From positions 1 to 64,000 of the forward strand of contig NZ_JARXWG010000014.1 in NCBI RefSeq assembly GCF_029893105.1: a stretch of DNA of 64,000 nt, in the 5' to 3' direction. The notes under the pieces are model-generated. The model worked only from the letters and a program-made list of their open reading frames with translations, was not told the DNA's origin and did not search any database. Positions 24,672-36,621 of this stretch are shown here, piece after piece (position 1 is the stretch's first letter; each line of letters starts with the position of its first letter). The position numbers were made by a program, and so were the translations under genes. The DNA comes from Parabacteroides sp. PF5-9. Its GTDB lineage: Bacteria; Bacteroidota; Bacteroidia; Bacteroidales; Tannerellaceae.

Positions 24672-25652
24672 ATGAATAAGTTATCTCTTTTATCTATTCT
24701 CATATTGATGTTGTTGGTCAGTTGTGAAACGCATCTTAGTCGCTCTGTTATAGAGCCTTTGACTGTAGAGGAGATCCAGTCGGTATTGGCTGAAGATCCA
24801 TCGTTTGAAGAAACTTACCGAACTATAAAACTGATCAGGGATACTTATCTGACCTCGGAGTTGGAGCAGGCTATATTTGCCGATTTGACTTATAAACGGT
24901 TGATTGATTATCTGAAATTGACTTCCGATACGCTAAAAATGGCGCAAGTGCAAGATTCTATTCTAATAGATTGGGAGTATGATTACGGATTCTATTTAGC
25001 CAAATTGGATTCGGTCATTAATTATTGGGAGGGTTATAAAAGAAGCCATTCTTTGAATAAATATGTAGAGATCGAATTGGAACGCATCAATAGGGATTAT
25101 TATCCATATAGCAGAGAGGTTAGAAAAACGAATTTAGGGTTTCGGATTACTCCGATAAGTGGTAAGGTAGAGCGGATTGTCTTTGGTTATAAGATCGTTG
25201 AGAAAGGCAATGAGGAGGCTTCTTCTTTATCCGATTACACCAGATGCCAGTCTTCAACTTCTTTTTCTGCACCGGTACTAAGGTATTGGGAGGCCAGTAG
25301 AGCTGATCTGGAAATATTATCCGATAAATCGGTAGAAGCATTGTTGAGCGACTATACGCTCTATGTTAATGTAGAGGAGATTAAAATAGATGGTCAGACA
25401 ATGAGTGTGAATAATTTGCAGATGCCCGAATCGGTAGAGAACTATTATAAGTACAAAGACCGGAGTGAGTTTCTGAGAAAAAAATATGCCGAAGATCTGA
25501 TCAAGGAAGAGGTTTATAGCGATTATATTTCCGAATCATTGTATACCTTAAATGCCTATGATAGTTATTTGAAACAGCGAGATCCTTTAGCCTATCGATT
25601 TCTCGGATTATTGAAAGAAGAGGATATGTTGTACGATCTTCCAAATCTCTGA
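24672..25652 (+). CDS. Lipoprotein of unknown function
   Basis: The 326-residue protein has a lipoprotein signal (MNKLSLLSILILMLLVSCET, lipobox Cys about 18). The mature part is acidic and helical, rich in Tyr, Leu, Asp and Glu. It begins with LTVEEIQSVLAEDPSFEETYRTI and has no motif I recognise. It sits alone between tRNA-Pro and the end of the ATP synthase operon, which is convergent. Location next to a tRNA gene raises the question of acquisition, but no duplicated tRNA end or integrase is visible. Confidence 0.75.
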   Translation: MNKLSLLSILILMLLVSCETHLSRSVIEPLTVEEIQSVLAEDPSFEETYRTIKLIRDTYLTSELEQAIFADLTYKRLIDYLKLTSDTLKMAQVQDSILIDWEYDYGFYLAKLDSVINYWEGYKRSHSLNKYVEIELERINRDYYPYSREVRKTNLGFRITPISGKVERIVFGYKIVEKGNEEASSLSDYTRCQSSTSFSAPVLRYWEASRADLEILSDKSVEALLSDYTLYVNVEEIKIDGQTMSVNNLQMPESVENYYKYKDRSEFLRKKYAEDLIKEEVYSDYISESLYTLNAYDSYLKQRDPLAYRFLGLLKEEDMLYDLPNL

Positions 25653-25671
25653 AAAAGAATAAGATTCTAAG

Positions 25672-26541
25672 TTAGGCAAACGAACTTCCGATAATATCCA
25701 ACAACTCTGATGTGATGTTTTGTTGCCGTAGTTTGTTGTATGCTAATTGTAACTCACCAAGGATTTGATCCGCATTTTCTGTCGCCATTTGCATAGCCAT
25801 TGTACGGGCTGCATGTTCAGAGGTTTGATTTTGCATCAGTACATAATAGAAGTTCGATTTAATGACCATCGGTATCAACTCTTCTAATAGTTGCTGCTTC
25901 GACGGTTCCATAATAAAATCAGCTTTCTCATTGGATGGGGTGTTGGAAAAACCTTTTGACATCGAAAAAGGCAATAGAGTCATCTCCTTGATCTCTTGTA
26001 TGGCCATGTTTTTAAAATGGTAATAGATCAGTTCGACCTGTTTGACCTTTTTTGAACGGTAAAGTTCCATAAGGTGAGTGACCATTTCTGCTGCTGCTTG
26101 ATAGGTCGTTTTCCCCGCCAGATGATCCGCCTCTTCTCCCGATTCAAACCCGATGTCGAATCCCTCTTTTTCTACCGATTCCCGTATTTTTTTACCAATG
26201 GGGAAAAACAAAAGCGGATCTTCCGGGTAATAGGCACGGATATTATGCAATACTTTGGTCATATTGACATTGAATGATCCGCACATCCCTGAATTGGAAG
26301 AGAAGATCACAATAGCCACAGGGCCAGTCTCCTGTTTTTGAGTATAAGGAGATTCGATCTCCTCATGATCTAATAGGCTGGAGATTAGTCTGTCCATAGA
26401 CTCTTTATAGATGGACGTATTTTCCAGTAAACCTTGTGCCTGATGCAACTGTGCTGAAGCAACCATTTGCCTGGCTTGGGTTATTTTTTTTGTATTACCG
26501 ACGGAACTGATCCGGTTTTTTACTTCTTTCAGCGAAGCCAT
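25672..26541 (-). CDS. atpG: ATP synthase F1 subunit gamma
   Basis: Gamma is the central rotor shaft of F1. The 289-residue protein has the N-terminal coiled coil ending in VKNRISSVGNTKKITQARQMVASAQ and the C-terminal helix HAARTMAMQMATENADQILGELQLAYNKLRQQNITSEL-like segment that turn inside the alpha3beta3 hexamer. It is the last gene of the operon, 4 bp after atpA. Confidence 0.96.
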   Translation of the reverse strand: MASLKEVKNRISSVGNTKKITQARQMVASAQLHQAQGLLENTSIYKESMDRLISSLLDHEEIESPYTQKQETGPVAIVIFSSNSGMCGSFNVNMTKVLHNIRAYYPEDPLLFFPIGKKIRESVEKEGFDIGFESGEEADHLAGKTTYQAAAEMVTHLMELYRSKKVKQVELIYYHFKNMAIQEIKEMTLLPFSMSKGFSNTPSNEKADFIMEPSKQQLLEELIPMVIKSNFYYVLMQNQTSEHAARTMAMQMATENADQILGELQLAYNKLRQQNITSELLDIIGSSFA

Positions 26542-26545
26542 ACTT

Positions 26546-28132
26546 TTATGCTTTAAATTCTTTACTGATAGTTGCGGCTATTTCTTTTAAAATAACTTCT
26601 ATTTCAGGAGTGATAATCCCTTTTTCCAACGAATCGAGTACTTGTTCTTTATGTTGCAATTCCAATTGTTTAAGAAAATTTTTTTCAAAATCATTGACTT
26701 TTCCTAAAGGAATTTCTTTCAACAAACCATGTGTTCCACAATAAAGTATCGCGATCTGCTCTCCGGTACTCATCGGTTGGTATTGAGGTTGTATCAACAA
26801 CTGTGTGTTTTTCCTCCCTTTATCGATGACCTGTTCGGTTACTGCATCCATATCTCCGCCAAACCGGGTAAAGGCTTCCAGTTCCCGATATTGTGCCTGA
26901 TCTATCTTTAATGTTCCGGCAACCTTTTTCATCGATTTGACTTGCGCATTTCCTCCTACGCGAGAAACAGATATCCCGATATTAATTGCCGGACGGTTCC
27001 CCTGATTAAACAGGTCTGTATCAAGGAATATCTGTCCGTCGGTAATAGAGATTACATTGGTCGGAATGTAGGCTGATACGTCTCCGGCCTGTGTCTCGAT
27101 AATAGGCAAAGCCGTTAATGAACCGCCACCTTTGACACGCCCTTTCAGACTATCAGGAAGGTCATTCATTGTCGCAGCAATTTCATCCTGATTGATGATT
27201 TTAGCAGCACGCTCCAATAACCGTGAATGCAGATAAAAGATATCTCCCGGATACGCTTCACGACCGGAAGGGCGACGCAGGATAAGTGATACTTCACGAT
27301 AGGCTACCGCTTGTTTGGATAAATCATCGTAGACGACCAATGCATGACGCCCTGTGTCGCGGAAATATTCTCCGATAGCAGCACCAGCAAACGGTGCAAA
27401 ATACTGCATCGCTGCCGGGTCGGATGAGGTGGAGTTGATAACGATGGTATAATCCATCGCTCCTTTTTCCTTGAGTGTGTTAACCAGTGATGCTACCGTC
27501 GACGCTTTCTGTCCGATAGCCACATAGATGCAATAGACCGGATTTCCTTCTTCGTAATTCTTCCGTTGGTTAATGATGGTATCAATGGCAATCGCTGTTT
27601 TGCCTGTTTGACGGTCGCCGATAATCAATTCACGTTGTCCACGGCCGATCGGAATCATCGCATCAATTGCTTTTAACCCTGTTTGTAAAGGTTCATTTAC
27701 CGGTTGTCTGAAAATCACTCCTGGCGCTTTTCTTTCTAAGGGTAAAGAGATCCGTTCACCGGTAAGCGATCCTCTTCCGTCAATCGGTTCACCCAGTGGA
27801 TTCATCACGCGGCCGATCATACAATCACCAACCGCAATAGAAGCGATCTGTCCGGTACGTTTGACATGATCTCCTTCTTTCACCAGTTCCGTCGATCCAA
27901 GTAATACAGCACCTACATTATCTTCTTCCAGATTCATGACAATTGCTTTTACGCCGTTGTCGAACTCCAGTAATTCATTTGATTCGGCATTCGTTAATCC
28001 GTATATACGGGCAACACCGTCGCTGACCTGAATGACTGTGCCTATCTCTTCCAACTGTTTATCCGGATCAATTTCATCCAGCATTTTATAAAGGATATCC
28101 GAAACTTCACTTACTCTAATATGATCTGTCAT
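26546..28132 (-). CDS. atpA: ATP synthase F1 subunit alpha
   Basis: Alpha carries the non-catalytic nucleotide sites of F1. The 528 residues have the N-terminal beta barrel and Walker [12 protein letters not shown] at about 171-181. The signature [14 protein letters not shown], with the conserved Ser/Arg, follows. It is 3 bp from atpH and 4 bp from atpG. All features are normal for a full-length alpha subunit. Confidence 0.98.
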   Translation of the reverse strand: MTDHIRVSEVSDILYKMLDEIDPDKQLEEIGTVIQVSDGVARIYGLTNAESNELLEFDNGVKAIVMNLEEDNVGAVLLGSTELVKEGDHVKRTGQIASIAVGDCMIGRVMNPLGEPIDGRGSLTGERISLPLERKAPGVIFRQPVNEPLQTGLKAIDAMIPIGRGQRELIIGDRQTGKTAIAIDTIINQRKNYEEGNPVYCIYVAIGQKASTVASLVNTLKEKGAMDYTIVINSTSSDPAAMQYFAPFAGAAIGEYFRDTGRHALVVYDDLSKQAVAYREVSLILRRPSGREAYPGDIFYLHSRLLERAAKIINQDEIAATMNDLPDSLKGRVKGGGSLTALPIIETQAGDVSAYIPTNVISITDGQIFLDTDLFNQGNRPAINIGISVSRVGGNAQVKSMKKVAGTLKIDQAQYRELEAFTRFGGDMDAVTEQVIDKGRKNTQLLIQPQYQPMSTGEQIAILYCGTHGLLKEIPLGKVNDFEKNFLKQLELQHKEQVLDSLEKGIITPEIEVILKEIAATISKEFKA

Positions 28133-28135
28133 AAC

Positions 28136-28690
28136 TCAATCCATTTTTACACGCTCTGTTAACTCTTTTTTTATCTGTCTCAAGCGGGTTGCCGTACTGG
28201 CATCCCAACGATAAGTATCCCATTTAATGACGTAGCCGCCTATAATACTGGGATCTACCGTTTCATCAATATCCACCGTTTCATTTGTTAGCTGCTCTAA
28301 TTTTTTGACCAACTGTTCTTTTGTTGCTGAGTCGATAGGTACTGCTGTAACAATCTGCATATGCAATAATTTGTGTTCATTCCGGTAAATTGCCTGATAA
28401 TCCAAACAGATTATTTCCAGAAAAAACTCTCTTTTTTGCCGGATAATCAACCGTAGGAAATTCAGAAACTCATCGCTTGTCTCTCCTCCGGCAGCCAGAC
28501 AAAGCACTTCCTCTTTTTTCGCTTTCGAAAGCACTGGGTTGGCAACCGTTCGTCGTAACGCTTCGAATTGCGTATAACTTTTACTCAATCGAAGAGTCTC
28601 ATCGTAAATCTGTTTCTCTTTTCCGTGCATATGCGCATATTTGTAGAGCGCAACAGCATACCTTCGAGAAATTGTACCTGTATCCATCAC
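28136..28690 (-). CDS. atpH: ATP synthase F1 subunit delta
   Basis: Delta (OSCP) ties the peripheral stalk to the top of F1. The 184-residue protein has the N-terminal six-helix domain (SRRYAVALYKYAHMHGKEKQIYDE) and the C-terminal motif DPSIIGGYVIKWDTYRWDAS that is typical of the family. It overlaps no neighbour but lies 1-3 bp from atpF and atpA. Confidence 0.95.
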   Translation of the reverse strand: MMDTGTISRRYAVALYKYAHMHGKEKQIYDETLRLSKSYTQFEALRRTVANPVLSKAKKEEVLCLAAGGETSDEFLNFLRLIIRQKREFFLEIICLDYQAIYRNEHKLLHMQIVTAVPIDSATKEQLVKKLEQLTNETVDIDETVDPSIIGGYVIKWDTYRWDASTATRLRQIKKELTERVKMD

Positions 28691-28691
28691 T

Positions 28692-29192
28692 TTATGATTT
28701 ATAAATCATTTCTTCTTGGAGTAGACGTTCGATTAACGCTTTTTGTTTTTTGTCGTTACTCAACTCTTCATTGACCACCTTCTCTGCAATTTTTACAGAG
28801 AGATCAACAAGTTGATCTTTAATCTCTCCGAGTGCTCTTTTTTTAGCGATTTCAATTTCTTCGGTCGCTTTTTTCATCAGAATACGGGTTTCAGCTTCTG
28901 CCGTTTCTCTGGCTTCTGCCTCGATCCGTTTTTTTGTTTCCATAGCTTCTTCTATAAGCTTTTTCTGTTCATAACGTGCCTTTTCCATCATGGCTTCGGC
29001 TTGCTGACTCAGTGTAGCTAGCTGCTCTTCTGCTTTACGGGCGGCTTCAAGAGATTCGTTGATGTAACTGTTTCTCTTTTCCACGCTTTGTGTAATGATA
29101 GGAAAAGCATATTTCGCCAAAATGAAAAAGACTATTCCGAATGAAAGCGTCATCCAGAATAGAAGTCCTGTATCCGGAACGAGTAATGACAT
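28692..29192 (-). CDS. atpF: ATP synthase Fo subunit b
   Basis: Subunit b forms the peripheral stalk. The 166 residues have one N-terminal membrane helix (about 7-27) and then a long charged coiled coil ([21 protein letters not shown] to [15 protein letters not shown]). The length is normal and there is no second b-type gene here, so a homodimer is expected. Confidence 0.96.
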   Translation of the reverse strand: MSLLVPDTGLLFWMTLSFGIVFFILAKYAFPIITQSVEKRNSYINESLEAARKAEEQLATLSQQAEAMMEKARYEQKKLIEEAMETKKRIEAEARETAEAETRILMKKATEEIEIAKKRALGEIKDQLVDLSVKIAEKVVNEELSNDKKQKALIERLLQEEMIYKS

Positions 29193-29204
29193 ATTATTCT
29201 TTTT

Positions 29205-29471
<267 letters not shown>

Positions 29472-29497
29472 TTATACATTTGTGAATTGAAATTCGT

Positions 29498-30556
29498 TTA
29501 ATGTGTCTCATGTTTGACTTTCGACAATCCGATAAATACGGCAGAAAGGAGTGTAAACACATACGCCTGGATATAAGCGACCAGTATTTCCACAAAATTC
29601 ATGAATACACTGAAAAACACAGCTAATATCGACATTCCGGTATTTATGGCTGTCCCCATAGATACGGTAATGAAAATCAAACAAACTAATCCTAATATGA
29701 CTGAGTGTCCCGCCATGATATTGGCAAACAGACGAATCATCAAGGCGAAGGGTTTAGTTAATACCCCGAATATTTCGATTACCGGCATGATAGGAGCCGG
29801 TATTTTTAACCATAAAGGAACATCGGGCCAGAATATTTCTTTCCAGTACGCTTTTGTTCCCGTCAGGTTCACGGCCAAAAACGTACATACCGCCAGAACA
29901 AGCGTGATCGCTATATTTCCAGTCACGTTCGCTCCTCCCGGAAAGAAAGGAACTAGCCCCATCAGATTATTAATAAACACAAAGAAGAATACCGTGAGTA
30001 AATAGGGTACAAATCGTTTGTATTCGTCTCCTATACATGGTTTTATAACATCATCCTGGATACTTATCAGAAGCATTTCCACTGCCCCTTTAAATCCTTT
30101 CGGAGGCGTATGGTTGGCCTGGCGATACCAACGGGCTAATGGTAGAATAACCCATAATAGGACTATACTATTCATAAATAATGCGAGTACATTCTTTGTT
30201 ATTGATAGATCGATCGTAGGCCGTACAGTCTCTCCGACGCTGTTTGTCTCCACTATTTTACCTGCATATTTCCCTTCATGGGCAATATGAAATCCTCTAT
30301 ATTCGTGTCCATGACTTATATGTGAAGATAAAAATAGATGCCAGCCGCTATTCTTTCCTTTTACGATCACGGGTAAAGGGATGCAAATCTCCTTTTCACC
30401 CCATTGAGTAATATGCCATTCATAGGAATCGCCTAAATGTTCAAAAACGATCTCTTTTACATTCACCTCTTCTGTTGCGGTTAGATTTCCCGGAGCAAGT
30501 AGTGAGAAGAAGAAAAGAAAGACCAGGCTAATTATATACTTATTATTTAGTCTCAT
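29498..30556 (-). CDS. atpB: ATP synthase Fo subunit a with N-terminal extension
   Basis: Subunit a forms the ion channel next to the c ring. At 352 residues it is longer than the roughly 270 of Escherichia coli. The extra N-terminal part has a signal-like helix and about 90 periplasmic residues (VKEIVFEHLGDSYEWHI, HISHGHEYRGFHI), as seen in other Bacteroidota. The catalytic Arg is in FALMIRLFANIMAGH. It overlaps the AtpI-like gene by 14 bp. Confidence 0.96.
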   Translation of the reverse strand: MRLNNKYIISLVFLFFFSLLAPGNLTATEEVNVKEIVFEHLGDSYEWHITQWGEKEICIPLPVIVKGKNSGWHLFLSSHISHGHEYRGFHIAHEGKYAGKIVETNSVGETVRPTIDLSITKNVLALFMNSIVLLWVILPLARWYRQANHTPPKGFKGAVEMLLISIQDDVIKPCIGDEYKRFVPYLLTVFFFVFINNLMGLVPFFPGGANVTGNIAITLVLAVCTFLAVNLTGTKAYWKEIFWPDVPLWLKIPAPIMPVIEIFGVLTKPFALMIRLFANIMAGHSVILGLVCLIFITVSMGTAINTGMSILAVFFSVFMNFVEILVAYIQAYVFTLLSAVFIGLSKVKHETH

Positions 30557-30968
30557 TTTTTTCTTTATCCTGAGCTTGAATAATCTTTTTGTTATATAAA
30601 AAATAGATATACATCTCTAAAAAAGAATATATAAAGTAATTGCACATTAGCGTGACTGAAAACTGCATTTTAACTTCTGGATTATAAGCTACATATAACA
30701 TCAGAAATAAAATGGTCAGTACAAATTTGGCCGCCTTAACTGTCATAAAATAATGCAGTAATCTATCCGGGTTTGTTTTCCGGAGGCGATTCAATCCAAA
30801 GGTTAAAACAAGTCCCATGATCCAGTAAAAGATACTGATCGTCGGATATATTCCGAAATAATCTTTCGAGATGATAAATTCCAAAAGTACTCCGCCAAGC
30901 GATCCGACACCGGCATAGACTACGGTGACTAAAACGAATAGTTTAAGTTTTAAGCTAAAATGTGCCAT
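30543..30968 (-). CDS. AtpI-like membrane protein of the ATP synthase operon
   Basis: The 141-residue protein has four membrane helices (about 10-30, 40-60, 72-90 and 100-125) and a charged tail. Position between atpC and atpB and its size match the AtpI slot, where AtpI helps assemble the c ring or takes up Mg2+. Sequence likeness to AtpI is weak by eye, so the assignment rests on context. It overlaps atpB by 14 bp. Confidence 0.75.
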   Translation of the reverse strand: MAHFSLKLKLFVLVTVVYAGVGSLGGVLLEFIISKDYFGIYPTISIFYWIMGLVLTFGLNRLRKTNPDRLLHYFMTVKAAKFVLTILFLMLYVAYNPEVKMQFSVTLMCNYFIYSFLEMYIYFLYNKKIIQAQDKEKNETK

Positions 30969-30989
30969 ATCTGTTTTTGTATGAAGAGG

Positions 30990-31232
30990 TTATTGTTCGG
31001 TAAAAACCCAGATTTGATTATTTTTTATTTCTACGATACCATCTTCAACATCTATTTCTAACTCCTCTCTCTGCCCTTTAGCTTGATACTTGATTGTCCC
31101 TTTTTTCAATGTGGACATGATGGGGGCATGATGGGGCATAACCGTAAAAGCGCCTTGAATACCAGGGAAAGAGGCCTTCTCCACTTGCAGGTTGCAACGA
31201 ATACCCTTGGGGGTAATGATTGTCAATTCCAT
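30990..31232 (-). CDS. atpC: ATP synthase F1 subunit epsilon, short form
   Basis: Epsilon links gamma to the c ring. The 80-residue protein has only the N-terminal beta sandwich (LTIITPKGIRCNLQVEKASFPG, GAFTVMPHHAPIMSTL, VEDGIVEIKNNQIWVF). It lacks the C-terminal helical domain of about 50 residues which, in longer bacterial epsilons, can inhibit ATP hydrolysis. It lies 18 bp after atpD. Confidence 0.95.
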   Translation of the reverse strand: MELTIITPKGIRCNLQVEKASFPGIQGAFTVMPHHAPIMSTLKKGTIKYQAKGQREELEIDVEDGIVEIKNNQIWVFTEQ

Positions 31233-31250
31233 AATGACGATAGATTGATT

Positions 31251-33316
<2,066 letters not shown>

Positions 33317-34750
33317 ATGAACTATCGTTATTTTTCTGCAATCGTTTTTGTCTGGTTCTCGATGTTTTTTTCTATTCAGGTTTCAACTGCAAGGGGTATT
33401 GATTTGGACGCCATTGATGCATACCTTCAAATGAGATCGGAAAAAGAAGGTTTACCTGGTTTTTCGGTGGCCATCGTGGATAAAGATGAGGTGTTATTCG
33501 CAAAGGGGTATGGCCGATCCGGTCATCGTCCAATAACAGCAGATACTCCTTTTGCGATTGCTTCACTGAGTAAAGCCTTTACAGCCTTGTCGATCATGCA
33601 ATTGGTAGAGGCAGAGCAGATACGTCTGGATGATGATATCGGATTGTTTATTCCTGCATTTGAACAAAAAGGGATCACTGTCAGGCATTTATTGAATCAG
33701 ACGAGTGGCTTTTCCGATAGAACTTTTCCGGAAATGCGTTTTTATGAGCAACCCGATAATTTGGATGAACTTATCGATCGAATGAAAAATATAGAATTAA
33801 TCACTCAGCCGGGTGAGCGGTTTAATTACCATAATCCGAATTACTCTGTTTTAGCCCGGTTGGTCGAAATTGTCAGCGGCGAAGCATTTTCGGACTACTT
33901 GGAGAAATATATATTCGAACCATTACAAATGGATCATACTTATAATATGGCTGCAACAAAAGATTTTTATACTGTTGAGAATCTTGAATTTCAAAATGGA
34001 TATAATTTTCTGTTTGGTCGTTCGATCCAGATAAAGGAACCGGACTGGTTTGTTCAGGGGTCGGCAGGTATGTTATCGACAGCGAATGATATGGCGCGTT
34101 GGTTGATGATGTTTATGAACGGAGGGGTCTATGATACACACCGGTTGTTGAGCAGTGAAAACATCCGTTTGATGGGAACACCTCCGGAAGGAATAAACAG
34201 TTCTTATGGCATGGGCTGGAGTGTTTGGGACAATAAGAATTGGAGTCATAATGGTATTTTGTGGACGGCTCAATCAGAGCAGATAATACTGCATGAGGAA
34301 GGGTATGGAATTGTTATTTTGTTTCATAGCGGTCTGAATATGTTGGTCAGTTATAACTCCTATATGACTGGTATAGTTGATATTATAAAGGGTAAAACAC
34401 CTGCAAAATCGAGTGCTTTGCTGTTTTATATGGGGGTGGGTATTGCTGTTTTATTGGTCTGTTATATTCTTTTTATCCTCAGATATATCATAAAGGTAAA
34501 AAACCGGGGGAAAATATGGAACAATAAAATAAGTATGGTGTTTGAACTCATCGTTCTGATTTTTCCGCTATTTCTTCTTATTCTCCTACCTTCGACAGTC
34601 ACTTTCCTTTCGGGGCGAGTGTTTCATTGGGTGCGACTGTTTTGGATGATGCCTGATGTGATTATTTTTCTGGTGGTTGCAGCGGTGTTGAATCTTTGTT
34701 TGATCGGTTTGATCTTTTATCGCTATTTGCGCCCCAGTTTATATTGTTAG
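33317..34750 (+). CDS. Membrane-bound serine hydrolase of the class C beta-lactamase / PBP4-like family
   Basis: The 477-residue protein has a signal peptide (about 1-25). A beta-lactamase fold follows, with the catalytic SxxK in AIASLSKAFTAL, a Tyr-x-Asn motif in FNYHNPNYSVL and a HNG third motif in WSHNGILW. After residue 360 come about four membrane helices. These place the hydrolase domain in the periplasm. Known relatives are D-amino-acid peptidases, esterases or penicillin-binding-like proteins; drug resistance cannot be inferred. It has no operon partner. Confidence 0.85.
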   Translation: MNYRYFSAIVFVWFSMFFSIQVSTARGIDLDAIDAYLQMRSEKEGLPGFSVAIVDKDEVLFAKGYGRSGHRPITADTPFAIASLSKAFTALSIMQLVEAEQIRLDDDIGLFIPAFEQKGITVRHLLNQTSGFSDRTFPEMRFYEQPDNLDELIDRMKNIELITQPGERFNYHNPNYSVLARLVEIVSGEAFSDYLEKYIFEPLQMDHTYNMAATKDFYTVENLEFQNGYNFLFGRSIQIKEPDWFVQGSAGMLSTANDMARWLMMFMNGGVYDTHRLLSSENIRLMGTPPEGINSSYGMGWSVWDNKNWSHNGILWTAQSEQIILHEEGYGIVILFHSGLNMLVSYNSYMTGIVDIIKGKTPAKSSALLFYMGVGIAVLLVCYILFILRYIIKVKNRGKIWNNKISMVFELIVLIFPLFLLILLPSTVTFLSGRVFHWVRLFWMMPDVIIFLVVAAVLNLCLIGLIFYRYLRPSLYC

Positions 34751-34864
34751 AAATGAATATTAATTGATTGATTAATAGATTATTTTCTTTTGTGCGTCGT
34801 GCGTTTTCTGTGAAGTATGATTTTCCCCCATTTCGTTCTTTCGATAATAAAATAGAAAAAATAT

Positions 34865-34872
34865 TATATTTG
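34865..34872 (+). promoter_or_regulatory. Bacteroidota -7 promoter element of the A+T-rich orphan gene
   Basis: TATATTTG matches TAnnTTTG and lies 32 bp before the ATG at 34905. Confidence 0.55.
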
Positions 34873-34904
34873 TTCCAATTTTAATACACTAATAATTACT
34901 TACT

Positions 34905-35354
34905 ATGGAAGGTAGTATAATGATAGCAGTAATTGCTGCTCTATCTGCTATTGCAGGTGGAGCCATTCAAGGGTATTTTTCTTATTTACTTAATAAGCAG
35001 AAGAATAAATATGATAGATTAAGAGAACTTGACAATAAGCAAAAAGAAATATACTGGGATTTTTGGTATTCTATGCAAGTATTCATGAATCATAATACAG
35101 ACAGAGAAGCTTTTGAAGCATTTCAAATAAATGTCACAAGGTTGGCTCTATATGCGGATAATAGCACATCAAAAATAGTTCAAGAGTATTTTCAAACACT
35201 TATAAATCAAAATAATAATAAAAAAAGTCTATCAAGAGAATCTCATACGAAGTATCAAACTAAGATTATGAATTCTATGAGAATGCATTTGGAAATGGAT
35301 GGCTTTGACAATTTTGAACTAATAGCCTTTACTCCTCAAAACAATATAGAATGA
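34905..35354 (+). CDS. Hypothetical protein with one membrane helix, A+T-rich orphan
   Basis: The 149-residue protein has an N-terminal membrane helix (about 5-27, MIAVIAALSAIAGGAIQGYF). A charged helical region follows, with NKQKNKYDRLRELDNKQKEIYWDFWYSM as a likely coiled coil, and then a polar tail rich in Asn, Gln and Ser. I do not recognise a family. The gene is visibly richer in A+T than its neighbours, which may mean late acquisition. It has its own promoter box. It is convergent with glycerate kinase. Confidence 0.7.
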   Translation: MEGSIMIAVIAALSAIAGGAIQGYFSYLLNKQKNKYDRLRELDNKQKEIYWDFWYSMQVFMNHNTDREAFEAFQINVTRLALYADNSTSKIVQEYFQTLINQNNNKKSLSRESHTKYQTKIMNSMRMHLEMDGFDNFELIAFTPQNNIE

Positions 35355-35384
35355 GAATTTATTAGTGGTATTAAACTTTTTCCG

Positions 35385-36515
35385 TCATCTCATCACACGT
35401 AAAATTTGTTCAACTGTTCTTGTGATATTTTGACAAGCAAACAGTTTATTCATAGCTAATTCGGAAGTTACCGGCCCTGACTGTATTGAGAATACAGCCA
35501 GAAAACCGAGTTTATTCAGTATATCGGTGGCTTCTATACTTCCTCCGATTGCAATAACAGGGATTTGTTGTTTTTGGGCTGCCTTTAACACTCCTGCAGG
35601 TGCTTTTCCCATCGCTGTTTGGTGATCCAGTTTTCCTTCACCGGTAATAATCAGATCTGCCCCTTGGATGAGTTCCTCAAAATGGAGATGTTCCAGAACC
35701 ATCTCTATACCCGGTTTTAATGTAGCGTTTAGAAAAGCCAGAAAACCTCCTCCCAATCCTCCGGCAGCACCGGCACCTGGAATCGGATCGATATTTTTTT
35801 GCTCTTTCTCGTGAATCACCTGTGCAAAATGTTTTAATCCTTTATCCAGTTCAAAAATCATCTGTTCATCTGCTCCTTTCTGGCGCGCATAGACCAAAGC
35901 AGCACCATTTGTTCCGGAAAATGGGTTGTTGACATCACAAGCGATGGTGAAAACAGCATCGTTCAGTTCAGAAAGTTTGTGTGAATGGTCGATGGAGTGA
36001 ATGTGTATTAATTGCTGTCCACCTTTACCCAACTCTTTCTTCTCTTTATCCAGAAAACGGAAGCCAAGCGCCTGAAGCATACCGGTTCCACCGTCGTTGG
36101 TCGCGCTCCCGCCGATTCCGATCAGAAATTTACGGCATCCGCGAAACAGTGCATCTTTGATCAGTTCACCGGTGCCATAGGTCGTTGTTTGCATCGGATT
36201 CCGTTTTTCAATCGGAACTAAAGGTAGTCCGCTGGCAGTAGCCATCTCTATAACGGCCGTCTGTCGATCACCAAGTATGCCGTATTCGGCTGTAATTGGT
36301 TGCATCAGCGGATCATGAACACGACATTGAATGATCTTGCCATTCATCGCTTCAACGAGTGTCTGAATGGTTCCTTCACCTCCGTCGGCTACCGGTATTT
36401 TAATGACTTCGCAGTCGGGAAAGACTTTATGTACACCATATCCGGCATATTCGGCAACTTCTATCGAAGAGAGAGAACCTTTAAAGGAATCGGATGCGAT
36501 CACGACTTTTTTCAT
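35385..36515 (-). CDS. Glycerate kinase (GlxK/GarK type)
   Basis: The enzyme phosphorylates D-glycerate, to 2- or 3-phosphoglycerate depending on subtype. The 376 residues have the family marks VIASDSFKGSLSS, PVADGGEGTIQTLVEA, IGIGGSATNDGGTGMLQALG and GAGAAGGLGGGFLAFL. The last region shows DLIITGEGKLDHQT. It stands alone between an orphan gene and the galactofuranose pair. Type 1 glycerate kinases of this group usually give 2-phosphoglycerate. Confidence 0.93.
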   Translation of the reverse strand: MKKVVIASDSFKGSLSSIEVAEYAGYGVHKVFPDCEVIKIPVADGGEGTIQTLVEAMNGKIIQCRVHDPLMQPITAEYGILGDRQTAVIEMATASGLPLVPIEKRNPMQTTTYGTGELIKDALFRGCRKFLIGIGGSATNDGGTGMLQALGFRFLDKEKKELGKGGQQLIHIHSIDHSHKLSELNDAVFTIACDVNNPFSGTNGAALVYARQKGADEQMIFELDKGLKHFAQVIHEKEQKNIDPIPGAGAAGGLGGGFLAFLNATLKPGIEMVLEHLHFEELIQGADLIITGEGKLDHQTAMGKAPAGVLKAAQKQQIPVIAIGGSIEATDILNKLGFLAVFSIQSGPVTSELAMNKLFACQNITRTVEQILRVMR

Positions 36516-36621
36516 ATTAATGTAGTTGTTATTTGGAATCGAAGATTTTACGATTCACTCTTTCTGAGAGTAAGATCCTATCGATTCTAGCTATTTATCT
36601 TCAGGGGTAATTTACCGGCTC

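Noticed and set aside
24432-25652. Integrated element at tRNA-Pro
   Set aside because: No duplicate of the tRNA 3' end, no integrase and no matching boundary was found.
33317-34750. Antibiotic-resistance beta-lactamase
   Set aside because: The family is broad; the membrane domain and lack of a specific class signature do not support a resistance role.
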